DNA from: Rickettsia typhi
GTDB lineage: Bacteria; Pseudomonadota; Alphaproteobacteria; Rickettsiales; Deianiraeaceae
Length of the DNA: 38,435 nt
Assembly: GCA_945861725.1 (NCBI GenBank)
Contig: CAMAVJ010000008.1
Span: 1 to 38,435 of the forward strand
Reading direction: 5' to 3'
Shown: one piece after another, positions 1 through 7,719 of the stretch
How positions within the stretch are numbered: position 1 is the first letter of the stretch
How the letters are laid out: each line of letters opens with the position of its first letter
Program-made: the position numbers and the translations under genes
The notes under the pieces: generated by a model
Told to the model about the DNA's origin: nothing
The model's input: only the letters and a program-made list of their open reading frames with translations
Database searches by the model: none

Positions 1-203
1 TTCACTTTCCGTAAAGTCCTAACCCTTCTTATAAATCACTCTCGTTACTCACTCATTCTTTATTCATTCTTTACAACGGACAATGAGAATACGATTAAAA
101 ACACAGTGTGTTATGAATATCGCATTTTCTTGTTTAATTTTACAAACCCTTTACATTTTTAAATGTCAAGTAAAAAAATAAAAAAAATATAATTAGATTT
201 TTC

Positions 204-232
204 TTGACAAATAAATAGCAAATAATTATTGC
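204..232 (+). promoter_or_regulatory. possible promoter of rpsU-engB-argB
   Basis: A perfect -35 TTGACA lies at 204-209. A weak -10 candidate (TATTGC) follows at 227-232 with a 17-base spacer. The -35 is convincing and the -10 is poor. Positions 1-203 show no gene that I can support. Confidence 0.35.
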
Positions 233-257
233 TCGATAAATTAAAAGAGATTTGAAA

Positions 258-473
258 ATGGCAATTACTATAGCAGTTCAAAACAGTAAAGTTATGCAAT
301 GTTTTGCTAAACTTAAAAAACAACTTCAACAGGACAACGTTATCCGTATTTACAAACAAAAACGCTATCACGTTACGAAGCAACAGCTTAAAAGGATGAA
401 AGTTTCTATGCGTGTGATGAGGGCAAAGGCTCTTAAAGTTGCACAAGCAAGAAATGTTTCAAGTGCATCTTAA
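258..473 (+). CDS. rpsU: 30S ribosomal protein bS21
   Basis: Small, very basic protein of 71 residues, the usual size for bS21, a late-assembling 30S subunit protein near the mRNA platform that helps initiation. The pattern of an LKKQLQ helix, a V-I-R-x-Y-K-x-K-R-Y stretch and then a long Lys/Arg helix matches the family. I chose ATG 258 over an in-frame TTG at 252 because a purine-rich AGAGA (246-250) sits 7 bases upstream of it. It is the first gene of a unit with engB (6 bases downstream) and argB. The assignment rests on length, charge and motif order, because bS21 is short and variable. Confidence 0.75.
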   Translation: MAITIAVQNSKVMQCFAKLKKQLQQDNVIRIYKQKRYHVTKQQLKRMKVSMRVMRAKALKVAQARNVSSAS

Positions 474-479
474 ATATAA

Positions 480-1130
480 ATGACTTTAGACCAAATTATT
501 TCTAGAGGTTTTACATATCTTTACTCACTTTGGTCTAAGGAATCAATTTCCTCTATCGAAAAGATTCTCGATCTTCCATATATCGCATTCTTTGGTGCAT
601 CAAATGCTGGTAAATCCAGTTTGATTTCAAATATTTGTAGAACCAAAAATCTTGCATTCTCTTCAAAAACGCCTGGTAAAACGAAGGAAATTATTATTTT
701 TACTCCAAATCATTCATTCTTTCATAAAAAAGCATTTCTTGTGGACTTTCCAGGGTATGGCTATGCAAAGGTTGCAAACTCGACACTTTCACAGTGGGAA
801 GCAATTCCAGAGTTTGTATATCAAGCCAATATTATCAAAAGCTATATATTAATTCCCGTTGAAAAACCATTACAAGAGCATGATTTAATGTTAATGGATA
901 TGTTGGAATATAAAACTTTTGCAATAGTGTTGACGAAGTGCGATAAAGTTCCTTTTGATGAAGTAAAAGAAAAGCAGGAGGCAATTCGCAAACAGCTTGC
1001 ACATTGTAGCAACTTTACTGGTCAAGTCTTTCTTTTTTCTACGAAGAAAGTGAAAAATAAAGAAAATTTAGAAATTTCGCAAGAAATATTTGATATTTTG
1101 AAAAACCATATTAATAGAATTTCAAATTGA
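480..1130 (+). CDS. engB: ribosome biogenesis GTPase EngB (YihA/YsxC)
   Basis: A 216-residue TRAFAC-class GTPase needed for late assembly of the large ribosomal subunit. Motifs in order are G1/Walker A GASNAGKSS (residues 39-47), G2 TPGKTKE, G3 DFPGYGYA, G4 TKCDK and a G5-like STKK. The G3 form with PGYGYA is typical of EngB. It starts 6 bases after rpsU and its TGA stop abuts the argB leader. The order engB-argB is a recurrent alphaproteobacterial arrangement (often rpmH-rnpA-yidC-engB-argB), which supports the lineage call. Length is normal for the family. Confidence 0.95.
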   Translation: MTLDQIISRGFTYLYSLWSKESISSIEKILDLPYIAFFGASNAGKSSLISNICRTKNLAFSSKTPGKTKEIIIFTPNHSFFHKKAFLVDFPGYGYAKVANSTLSQWEAIPEFVYQANIIKSYILIPVEKPLQEHDLMLMDMLEYKTFAIVLTKCDKVPFDEVKEKQEAIRKQLAHCSNFTGQVFLFSTKKVKNKENLEISQEIFDILKNHINRISN

Positions 1131-1145
1131 TTGATTTTTATTCTT

Positions 1146-2033
1146 ATGAAACAAATGGACGCACTCAAAAAAGCATCAGTTCTTACTGAAGCCCTCCCTT
1201 ATATTAAAAAATTTTCCGGCGAAACATTTGTTGTTAAATTCGGTGGCTCTTCAATGGGTAACAAAAAAGCTATGGAAATTTTCGCAAAAAATATTGTTCT
1301 TTTAAAGTCATCTGGAATAAATATTGTTGTCGTGCATGGCGGAGGACCTCAAATAAGCCAAATGCTTGAGCGTCTTGGAATTAAAAGTGAATTTGTCAAT
1401 GGCGTGCGTGTGACGACAAAAGATATGATTGATATTGTTGAAATGGTACTCTGTGGATCGATTAATAAAGAAATCGTTTCGGCAATTAATTTTGCAGGTG
1501 GTGTCGCCCTTGGTCTTTCAGGAAAGGATGCAAACTTGATTAAAGCAAAAAAAATGAGGAAAACCCACAAAGAAACCGATTCAAATATTGAACGAATTCT
1601 TGACCTTGGGTGGGTTGGAATGCCCGATGTCATCAATGGTGATTTCTTTGATGCACTTGAAAGCACTCCTGTCATTCCAGTTATTGCACCAGTTGGTTTT
1701 GATGACGATGGTAATACTTATAATATTAACGCAGATAATGTTGCTGGAGCAATTGCCTCCGAACTTGAAGCTTCAAAACTTATTTTAATGACAGATGTTG
1801 ATGGCGTGCAAGATAATGAAAAAAATCTTTTAGCATCGCTCACGACATTTCAAGCAGAAGAAATGATTAAATCAGGACAAATTACCGGTGGAATGATTCC
1901 AAAGGTGGAAACTTGTATTGATGCTATTCGTAAAGGTGTTGAAACTGTACACATTATCAATGGTAATAAGGAGCACGCACTTTTGCTTGAGATTTTAACA
2001 GATACTGGAATTGGAACAATGATTTTTGAGTAA
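1146..2033 (+). CDS. argB: acetylglutamate kinase
   Basis: Phosphorylates N-acetyl-L-glutamate with ATP, the second step of arginine synthesis, in the cytosol. The amino-acid-kinase fold is evident from VVKFGGSSMGN near the N-terminus, VVVHGGGPQISQML, the substrate-loop region and MTDVDGV towards the C-terminus. The reading frame is open back to a TTG at 1131, but ATG 1146 (MKQMDALKK) or ATG 1155 (MDALKK) fits the family N-terminus better. I use 1146. About 295 residues, full length. It ends 2 bases from the end of the convergent uvrC, leaving no room for a separate terminator. Confidence 0.95.
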   Translation: MKQMDALKKASVLTEALPYIKKFSGETFVVKFGGSSMGNKKAMEIFAKNIVLLKSSGINIVVVHGGGPQISQMLERLGIKSEFVNGVRVTTKDMIDIVEMVLCGSINKEIVSAINFAGGVALGLSGKDANLIKAKKMRKTHKETDSNIERILDLGWVGMPDVINGDFFDALESTPVIPVIAPVGFDDDGNTYNINADNVAGAIASELEASKLILMTDVDGVQDNEKNLLASLTTFQAEEMIKSGQITGGMIPKVETCIDAIRKGVETVHIINGNKEHALLLEILTDTGIGTMIFE

Positions 2034-2035
2034 AA

Positions 2036-3691
2036 TTAGATTTTATTACGCCTCGCTCTGTGTGATGTTATCACGAACCTGTGAGATTCATCTCTCAGGA
2101 TTTCGACAAAATATAATGTTTGCATATTCTCAATCTTAAAGCCTTCCGGTCTTTGGCGTGTGAAGAATGTTTCATTTCCAGCGTTGCGGTTTGCTCCCTT
2201 TGCAATTGAAACAACTGGAATGTGGATATTCATTGTATCAAGAACTTTGGTTACAGCGTGAAATTGCCCAAGTCCACCATCGATAACAAGTAAATCTGGG
2301 AGGGTTTTTATCGCAGATTTTGTAGAAAATCGCCGTGTCATAACTTCTGCCATCATGGCATAATCGTCCCCACCTTTGGAATATTTTGCATTAAATTTGC
2401 GATATTGATCATTTTCAAAGCCATTTTGCGATGCGACGACAAATGCTCCAGTGAAAAATGCTCCAGAAATGTGGCTGTTATCATAAATTTCAACGCGATT
2501 TGGTACAGTTTTAAGGTCGAATTCTTTGGCGATTAAATTCATTCCATCGAAAAATTTATTAGATTTTTTTGCATCAGTAGTCACTTGAAATTCGATATTT
2601 GTTAGGACGAAATCAAGCAATAGCTTGTTATCACCCTTTTTTGGATTGGAAATATTTGATGTTACATTAAAAAGCTCCTTGAAGATAATTTTTATATTGT
2701 ATATGGAAATTTCGTGGCTTGTGAAAATTTTTTGTGGTGGAGGATTGTCACGTGAGTAGTATTCAATCAAAAATTGTTCAAGGATTTCAGATGGTGTACC
2801 GTCGTGTTTATTGAGATCAAAAAGGTTTCCACCTAGTGCGTAACCATTACGTATTGAAAATACTTCGATTTTTGTTAAATTTGCTCCCATTGCAACGATG
2901 TCAACATTTTCGAATTTGGAAAAATTTATTTCCGCTGATGACGATTTTAATCTTTCAATTGATAAAATCTGGTTTTTTAGCAGCTCTGCTTCAACAAAAT
3001 TTTCTTCAAATGCAAGTTTTTGAATTTTTTCCTTAATATTTTTATAAATTTCCGTGTTTGTACCTTGTAAGAATTTTTTAGCGACATCAACGGATTGCAA
3101 ATAATCGTTGTCTGAAATCATTCCAGCACAAGGACCAGAACATGTTTTGATTTGAAATTCCATACAAGGTTTTCCACATGCTTTATGAATATTAAATTTG
3201 GAATCTTTGCATGAGCGAATTTTAAAAACTTTATTCACGAAGCCGATTATGTATTTTATTGTATCGTTGGTGGAAATTTTACCGCCTTGAATGTATCCAA
3301 ATGGACCAAAAAGCGAATATTTTCGTTCAAATTTTCCACGATACCTTGTTATTGCTGGAAAATCATGGTTTGAAAGTCTGATATATTGGCGAGATTTATC
3401 GTCTTTAAGTAAAATATTGTATTTTGGTTGGTGTTTTTTAATTAACGAGGCTTCTAAAACGATAGCATCTTTTTCAGATGGTGTAATTTCAACTTCAATT
3501 GATGCAATATTTTTAACGAGTGCGTATGTTTTTGGTGAAAGATCGTCGAGCTTTGTGTAAGATTGAATGCGTTTTTTGAGATTCTTAGCTTTACCGATGT
3601 AAATTATTATTCCGTTGATGTCATACATTTTGTATATCCCAGAAAGGTTTGGCATTTCTGGGATATAGTGTTTGATAATATCAGCAATCAC
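2036..3691 (-). CDS. uvrC: UvrABC excinuclease subunit C, lacking the C-terminal HhH domain
   Basis: The nuclease of nucleotide excision repair, making the 3' and 5' incisions after UvrAB marks a lesion. Seen in order: an N-terminal GIY-YIG nuclease (GIYKMYDING ... IIYIGKAKNLKKR, residues 18-42), a Cys-rich region typical of the UvrC iron-sulfur site, a UVR motif (EENFVEAELLKNQI), and the RNase-H-like nuclease with EIYDNSHISG, DDYAMM, LLVIDGGLGQ and RDESHRFVI, which hold the catalytic Asp and His positions. The protein stops at residue 551, just after the RNase-H-like domain. The tandem helix-hairpin-helix domain that ends E. coli UvrC (610 residues) is absent. Otherwise it appears intact. 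Confidence 0.95.
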   Translation of the reverse strand: MIADIIKHYIPEMPNLSGIYKMYDINGIIIYIGKAKNLKKRIQSYTKLDDLSPKTYALVKNIASIEVEITPSEKDAIVLEASLIKKHQPKYNILLKDDKSRQYIRLSNHDFPAITRYRGKFERKYSLFGPFGYIQGGKISTNDTIKYIIGFVNKVFKIRSCKDSKFNIHKACGKPCMEFQIKTCSGPCAGMISDNDYLQSVDVAKKFLQGTNTEIYKNIKEKIQKLAFEENFVEAELLKNQILSIERLKSSSAEINFSKFENVDIVAMGANLTKIEVFSIRNGYALGGNLFDLNKHDGTPSEILEQFLIEYYSRDNPPPQKIFTSHEISIYNIKIIFKELFNVTSNISNPKKGDNKLLLDFVLTNIEFQVTTDAKKSNKFFDGMNLIAKEFDLKTVPNRVEIYDNSHISGAFFTGAFVVASQNGFENDQYRKFNAKYSKGGDDYAMMAEVMTRRFSTKSAIKTLPDLLVIDGGLGQFHAVTKVLDTMNIHIPVVSIAKGANRNAGNETFFTRQRPEGFKIENMQTLYFVEILRDESHRFVITSHRARRNKI

Positions 3692-3692
3692 A

Positions 3693-4178
3693 CTATGCTA
3701 TTTTTAACATTTTCATAATACTGTCAGGAGTGTATTGAATAATAGAATTGTTAAATTGGACTGTAATTCCTAATGTTGAATGTAATTTGAAGATAAAGTC
3801 TGCCGATTGTGAGATTTTTTGCGTAAGGAATTGGATGATTTCATCAACGGAAATTTCTTGATCTTTTGCAATGGAAACGATTACGACGGTGCGTTTATGC
3901 ATTTGTTCGTATTCTTTCTGAAACATTTTTGTGATAGTTGTTATACTACTAAGCATTTTGAGTTGATTGATATGTTTTAAAATATTTTGCATATCGTGTG
4001 AAATGCCAAAGACGCTCATTTGGTTAATTGATATAAGATCTTTGATTGTTTGTGAAAAGTTTGATATTCCAGTAAATCCATGAAATTCTTTTAGGAGTGA
4101 TAAATGTTGAGATTGTGGAGAACATGTAATACATGCTTGTACGATTTCCTTGATAGAGTTGTTTATATGAGTCTTCAT
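3693..4178 (-). CDS. small protein resembling the C-terminal part of F1-ATPase subunit delta
   Basis: A 161-residue protein between metK (7 bases away) and uvrC (1 base away), so probably in one minus-strand unit. The C-terminal half (EY..., RTVVIVSIAKDQEIS, then LGITVQFNNSIIQYTPDSI) has the layout of the ATP synthase delta/OSCP C-terminal domain: a strand with VxV, a helix, then a short strand pair and a final D-S-I helix. The N-terminal helical half shows no motif that I recognise. Known delta subunits are about 180 residues and sit beside atpA, which is not here. Treat the assignment as a hypothesis; otherwise this is an uncharacterised protein. Confidence 0.45.
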   Translation of the reverse strand: MKTHINNSIKEIVQACITCSPQSQHLSLLKEFHGFTGISNFSQTIKDLISINQMSVFGISHDMQNILKHINQLKMLSSITTITKMFQKEYEQMHKRTVVIVSIAKDQEISVDEIIQFLTQKISQSADFIFKLHSTLGITVQFNNSIIQYTPDSIMKMLKIA

Positions 4179-4185
4179 ATTGAAT

Positions 4186-5334
4186 TTATAAATTAAACCA
4201 TTTTTTTAAGTTGTCGTGAAGGTTGCACTCTTCCCAAAGAAAAAAGTGATCTTCTATGGATACGTCTCTACCAAAATGCCCGAAACTAGCGGTAGGTTTA
4301 TAAATTGGGTTGTTCAGATTCAAGCGATTTCTTATTCCCTTGGGAGTAAGATCGATGGAGTTATTTATAAAGCTGATGATGTCTTCATCTTTTACTTTGG
4401 AATTTATTCCAGTTTTGATGTATATTGATACTGGCTCTGCAATCCCGATTGCGTATGAAATTTGAATTGTGCATTGATCAGTTAAGCCAGCGTTTACAAT
4501 ATTTTTTGCGAGATATCTTGCAATGTATGCAGCAGATCTATCAACCTTTGTTGGATCTTTGCCGGAAAATGCACCTCCTCCATGTGGAGCCGATCCTCCG
4601 TATGTATCAACAATTATTTTCCTTCCTGTGAGACCGGTGTCCGATACTGGACCACCGATAATGAAGGTTCCAGCGGGATTGATGAATGTTTTTGCTTGCG
4701 ATGGCATATTTGGTAGCGTTGTTTCAAGGACTTCGATCACCTTTTGTCTTACGGATTCAAGTGATATTTCTTGCAAATGTTGAGTTGAAACCACAACGGA
4801 TTCAACGAACGTTGGAATGTTATTTTCGTAGTGAAATGTTACTTGAGATTTGGCGTCTGGTCCAAGTCCTTCAATGTTTGCAAGATTTTGTAAAATTCGG
4901 TGTGAATAGAAAATTGGTGCAGGCATTAGGTGTGAAGTTTCTTTGCAAGCATAGCCAAACATAATTCCTTGGTCGCCAGCCCCCTCTTCTTTATTTGATC
5001 CTTCATCAACACCATTTGCGATTTCCAAAGACTGTGTGTGAATATGATTGTAAATTTTAACTTTATCGTATGCGAATCCTTTGGAATTATGTCCAATTTC
5101 TTTGAGGGTTGTTCTTACAATATTTTCAACATCTTCGTTTGATATTTCGTGGTTTTTTAGTCTAATTTCACCACCAACAACAACTGTATCCGTTGTTACA
5201 AAGCATTCGAATGCACATCGTGCGTCATTTTCTTTTGAAAGACAAAAATCAAGTAGGGAATCGGAGAGTATATCGCAGGTTTTATCGGGATGCCCAGGGG
5301 CAACCGATTCACTGGTGAATAGGTATGCAGACAT
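4186..5334 (-). CDS. metK: S-adenosylmethionine synthetase
   Basis: Makes S-adenosylmethionine from methionine and ATP in the cytosol, supplying methyl groups (also to the methyltransferase encoded in this window). Recognised by TSESVAPGHPDKTCDILSD at the N-terminus, GAGDQGIMFGYA in the middle and GGGAFSGKDPTKVDRSAAY in the C-terminal domain, all signature sequences of the family. 382 residues, full length. ATG 5334 puts MSAYLFTSESV at the N-terminus, as usual. It lies upstream of the delta-like gene on the same strand. Confidence 0.98.
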   Translation of the reverse strand: MSAYLFTSESVAPGHPDKTCDILSDSLLDFCLSKENDARCAFECFVTTDTVVVGGEIRLKNHEISNEDVENIVRTTLKEIGHNSKGFAYDKVKIYNHIHTQSLEIANGVDEGSNKEEGAGDQGIMFGYACKETSHLMPAPIFYSHRILQNLANIEGLGPDAKSQVTFHYENNIPTFVESVVVSTQHLQEISLESVRQKVIEVLETTLPNMPSQAKTFINPAGTFIIGGPVSDTGLTGRKIIVDTYGGSAPHGGGAFSGKDPTKVDRSAAYIARYLAKNIVNAGLTDQCTIQISYAIGIAEPVSIYIKTGINSKVKDEDIISFINNSIDLTPKGIRNRLNLNNPIYKPTASFGHFGRDVSIEDHFFLWEECNLHDNLKKWFNL

Positions 5335-5373
5335 TGATAGTTTAAAACTTTGTAATTAGTTAGGTTACTGTTT

Positions 5374-5403
5374 TTAATATGCAACTGATTTTTAAAAAGT
5401 CAA
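5374..5403 (-). promoter_or_regulatory. possible metK promoter
   Basis: On the minus strand TTGACT (5403-5398) is followed after 18 bases by TATTAA (5379-5374). It lies in the 74-base gap between the lipoprotein gene and metK, about 40 bases before the metK ATG. Match is 5/6 and 4/6 to the sigma-70 consensus. Confidence 0.4.
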
Positions 5404-5408
5404 GAAAA

Positions 5409-5873
5409 TTATATATAGTCGAGCTTTACGTGGTAATTGTGTCGAGTTTGTGTGCAGTGTTCGTCGTAAATTTTCGGGCGGAAAATTTTAATCGCCTTAT
5501 CGATAAAGCCACCCCATGACCACGACCAGTATTTATCCAGTAAACACGCATTGTTTTCGCCATCGTAATAAACTGCTGCCATTTTGGAATTAATATTAAA
5601 TTCAACAGGTTTAAAACCATCCATTATAATAATTACCTCGGTATCCGCACCTTTTGGGACAAATAAATTCAAGGGAGTTTGCCCTTGTAGACTTACAATT
5701 TTCCCATCGTAACTATATTTTGGAGAGTTAATATAAACTGTATCGTAAATTTTTGCAGAATGAACAACCAACACATTTGCTCCACTTGGATTTGATGTTA
5801 CATAAGTTCCTGTTGTGCGTGGTGCTGTTAGGGAGCAAGCGGAAATTAGGAGGAGAAGGAGAAGGGGTTTCAT
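5409..5873 (-). CDS. lipoprotein with PEGA-like domain
   Basis: A 154-residue protein with a lipoprotein signal peptide: MKP, a run of leucines and the lipobox L-I-S-A-C, with the predicted lipidated Cys at residue 13. The mature part contains NPSGANVLV ... GQTPLNLFVPKG ... GFKPVEF, the pattern of a PEGA-type surface-protein domain. The C-terminus is aromatic and has two further Cys. Its ATG overlaps the stop of the upstream cyclase-like gene by 4 bases, so the two are probably translated together. It is likely anchored in the envelope and its function is unknown. Confidence 0.65.
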   Translation of the reverse strand: MKPLLLLLLISACSLTAPRTTGTYVTSNPSGANVLVVHSAKIYDTVYINSPKYSYDGKIVSLQGQTPLNLFVPKGADTEVIIIMDGFKPVEFNINSKMAAVYYDGENNACLLDKYWSWSWGGFIDKAIKIFRPKIYDEHCTQTRHNYHVKLDYI

Positions 5874-6550
5874 TTTTTCTGGTTTAAGTGCTTTGTTTTT
5901 TCTGCATGAAATTCATCGGCTTTATTCTTCAACCATGTATACTTCCCACGGTATTTGGTGTTTTTGTGTTTTTCGTACAAACCATCAATTTGGCCAAAAA
6001 AACTATGCAATATATCTCGCATTTTATTAAGTGGAATATTGTCATTATCCATTGTTAATTCCGCTCCACGAATAAGATCAATGTACCAATATCCGTCAAA
6101 ATCTTTTTTGATATAAAAGTTATCTTTCAAGTCAAATTTTTCTTCGCACTCTGGGTCAATAATAACCCGCGGGTAAATTGCTTCCGATTTTTCCAAGTTA
6201 TAAGCACGGTTAATAGCCGGACCAATAAATTGCGAACCATTGTGAAAAACCTTGCCATAAGTTATTGCACCACGTGAAAGTAGTTCACTTTGCAATAAAA
6301 TAAATTGCAAAAAACACGCTGTAACGCAAATTGCAGCAGAACTTATGCCATCAATTGTGACAATAAATGTATCAGAAAATTGTGAAATGCACATTGGAAT
6401 TTTACTTATGGAGGGAATTTTTGTAGCTTTATTAATAACGAGCAAAATCTTCTCTGCCAACATCTCAGATTTCTTTTTGTTGTTTATAATATCCCCAAAC
6501 CCAAGAATATCCAAGAACAGAACCCATTTTTCGGTGTAAATACTACTCAT
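5870..6550 (-). CDS. divergent class III nucleotide-cyclase-like protein
   Basis: 226 residues. The segment WVLFLDILGFGDI (residues 9-21) fits the FxDIxGF motif that holds the first metal-binding Asp (D14) of class III nucleotidyl cyclases. FSDTFIVT (58-65) carries a second Asp (D60) at the place of the second metal ligand. SRGAITYGKVF and GPAINRAYNLE (110-120) resemble the later cyclase strand and the VNxAxR helix, but the transition-state Arg position is Asn (N118). The fold is therefore plausible and the activity uncertain. Pycsar pyrimidine cyclases are one family of divergent relatives. It overlaps prfB by 8 bases upstream and the lipoprotein gene by 4 bases downstream, which implies co-transcription. 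Confidence 0.55.
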   Translation of the reverse strand: MSSIYTEKWVLFLDILGFGDIINNKKKSEMLAEKILLVINKATKIPSISKIPMCISQFSDTFIVTIDGISSAAICVTACFLQFILLQSELLSRGAITYGKVFHNGSQFIGPAINRAYNLEKSEAIYPRVIIDPECEEKFDLKDNFYIKKDFDGYWYIDLIRGAELTMDNDNIPLNKMRDILHSFFGQIDGLYEKHKNTKYRGKYTWLKNKADEFHAEKTKHLNQKK

Positions 6551-7614
6551 CTTTTGGCTTCTTCGAAAAAGTTATCATTTTGAAAATGAAGTCGTCAATT
6601 CCGCCGTCTAAAACCTTCTGCGTGTTCATTTCTTCGTGCGAAGTCCTTGTATCTTTCACCAGTTTATAAGGTTGCAAAACATAGTTTCGAATTTGATTTC
6701 CCCACGAAACATCATCTTTTTCGACCGAATCCCGCTTGGCTTGGCGTTTGCGTTCTTCAAGTTCGTAAAGCTTGGACATCAACATTTTCATGGCGGTTTC
6801 TCGGTTTTGTAATTGCGACCTTTGGTTTTGACAAGCGGCAACGACCCCAGTTGGAATGTGTGTCATTCGAACGGCGGAATCTGTAACATTAACATGTTGC
6901 CCGCCTGCTCCTGATGAGCGGTAGGTATCGGTTCTAATATCGCTTGGGTTAATGTTAATCGTGATTGTTTCATCGACAAGCGGAGTTACCAAAACCGAAG
7001 CAAAGGATGTCTGCCTTTTATTTTGAGCATTAAACGGTGAAACTCTTACCAAACGATGAACACCCGTTTCGTATTTCAACATTCCATAAACATTCTCGCC
7101 TTCAATTGTCATAATCGACTGCTTAATTCCAGCTTCTTCCCCGTGAAGACGGTTCACGATTTCCATTTTGAAGTTTTTTTCTTCCGCCCATCTAATGTAC
7201 ATTCGCTCAAGCATTTCTGCCCAATCTTGGCTTTCGGTGCCGCCTGCTCCTGAATTTATTTCCAAAACAACGCCAAGTTTATCAGCTTCGTCCGAAAACA
7301 TTTCTGCCATTTCCATAAATTTCATTTTTTCGATGAGCTTTGGCAGTTCTTTGAAAATTTCTCTGCGAATTTCGTCGTCTGCTATTTCAATAATTTCAGC
7401 ATATCCTTCAATTGTGGAAGCAACAGTTTCAAATTCTGAAATATACCTTTCAAGAGAAGCTTTTTCCTTCAAAATTTTGATTTCATAATTGCCTTCAAGA
7501 ACCTTTTCTTCAAGGGTTTTGAGTTGTGATTTCTTTGAATCCAAGTTAAAGAAAGTCCCTCAACTTTTGGAGGGAATTAAGGGTTTGATTCAATTCAATG
7601 GGAAGATCTTGCAT
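6543..7614 (-). CDS. prfB: peptide chain release factor 2 (programmed +1 frameshift)
   Basis: Releases finished peptides at UGA and UAA. GAGGTESQDWAEMLERMY, the GGQ motif in YRSSGAGGQHVNVTDSAV and the NQRSQLQNRETAM region identify an RF2-type factor. The frame with these motifs opens only at 7547. A short frame starting at ATG 7614 (MQDLPIELNQTLNS...) runs 22 codons to CTT followed by TAA (7548-7546). A +1 slip on CTT joins it to AAC TTG GAT and gives a 356-residue protein with a normal RF2 N-terminus (LRDFLNLDSKKSQLKTLEEK). The TTG at 7544 is therefore probably not the start. The next gene overlaps its end by 8 bases. Confidence 0.93.
7545..7560 (-). promoter_or_regulatory. prfB +1 frameshift site with UAA stop
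   Basis: Reading the minus strand from 7560 in the upstream frame gives AGG GAC TTT CTT TAA C. AGGGA acts as the internal Shine-Dalgarno-like stimulator 3 bases before the slippery CTT, exactly as in the E. coli site AGG GGG TAT CTT TGA C. Here the in-frame stop is TAA instead of TGA. The site would let RF2 levels control their own synthesis. Confidence 0.88.
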
Positions 7615-7682
7615 ATCAAATGTATAATTTTTTCATAGGAAAACAAAAAATATCCAAAGTTGAAATGCAAGGAAAAGTTGCA

Positions 7683-7704
7683 AGGGGGAATTTTTCTTCC
7701 CCCT
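7683..7704 (-). terminator. hairpin terminator after the MORN gene
   Basis: A perfect 8-bp stem AGGGGGAA/TTCCCCCT with a 6-base loop lies 16 bases after the stop of the minus-strand MORN gene. The plus-strand side is followed by GATTTTTTG, while on the minus strand the downstream T-run is weak (TTGCAACTTTT). By position it most likely ends the MORN transcript before prfB. Confidence 0.6.
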
Positions 7705-7719
7705 GATTTTTTGTTAGCG

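Noticed and set aside
5196..5384. A minus-strand frame overlapping the metK start.
   Set aside because: It is a shadow of metK in another frame with no family resemblance.
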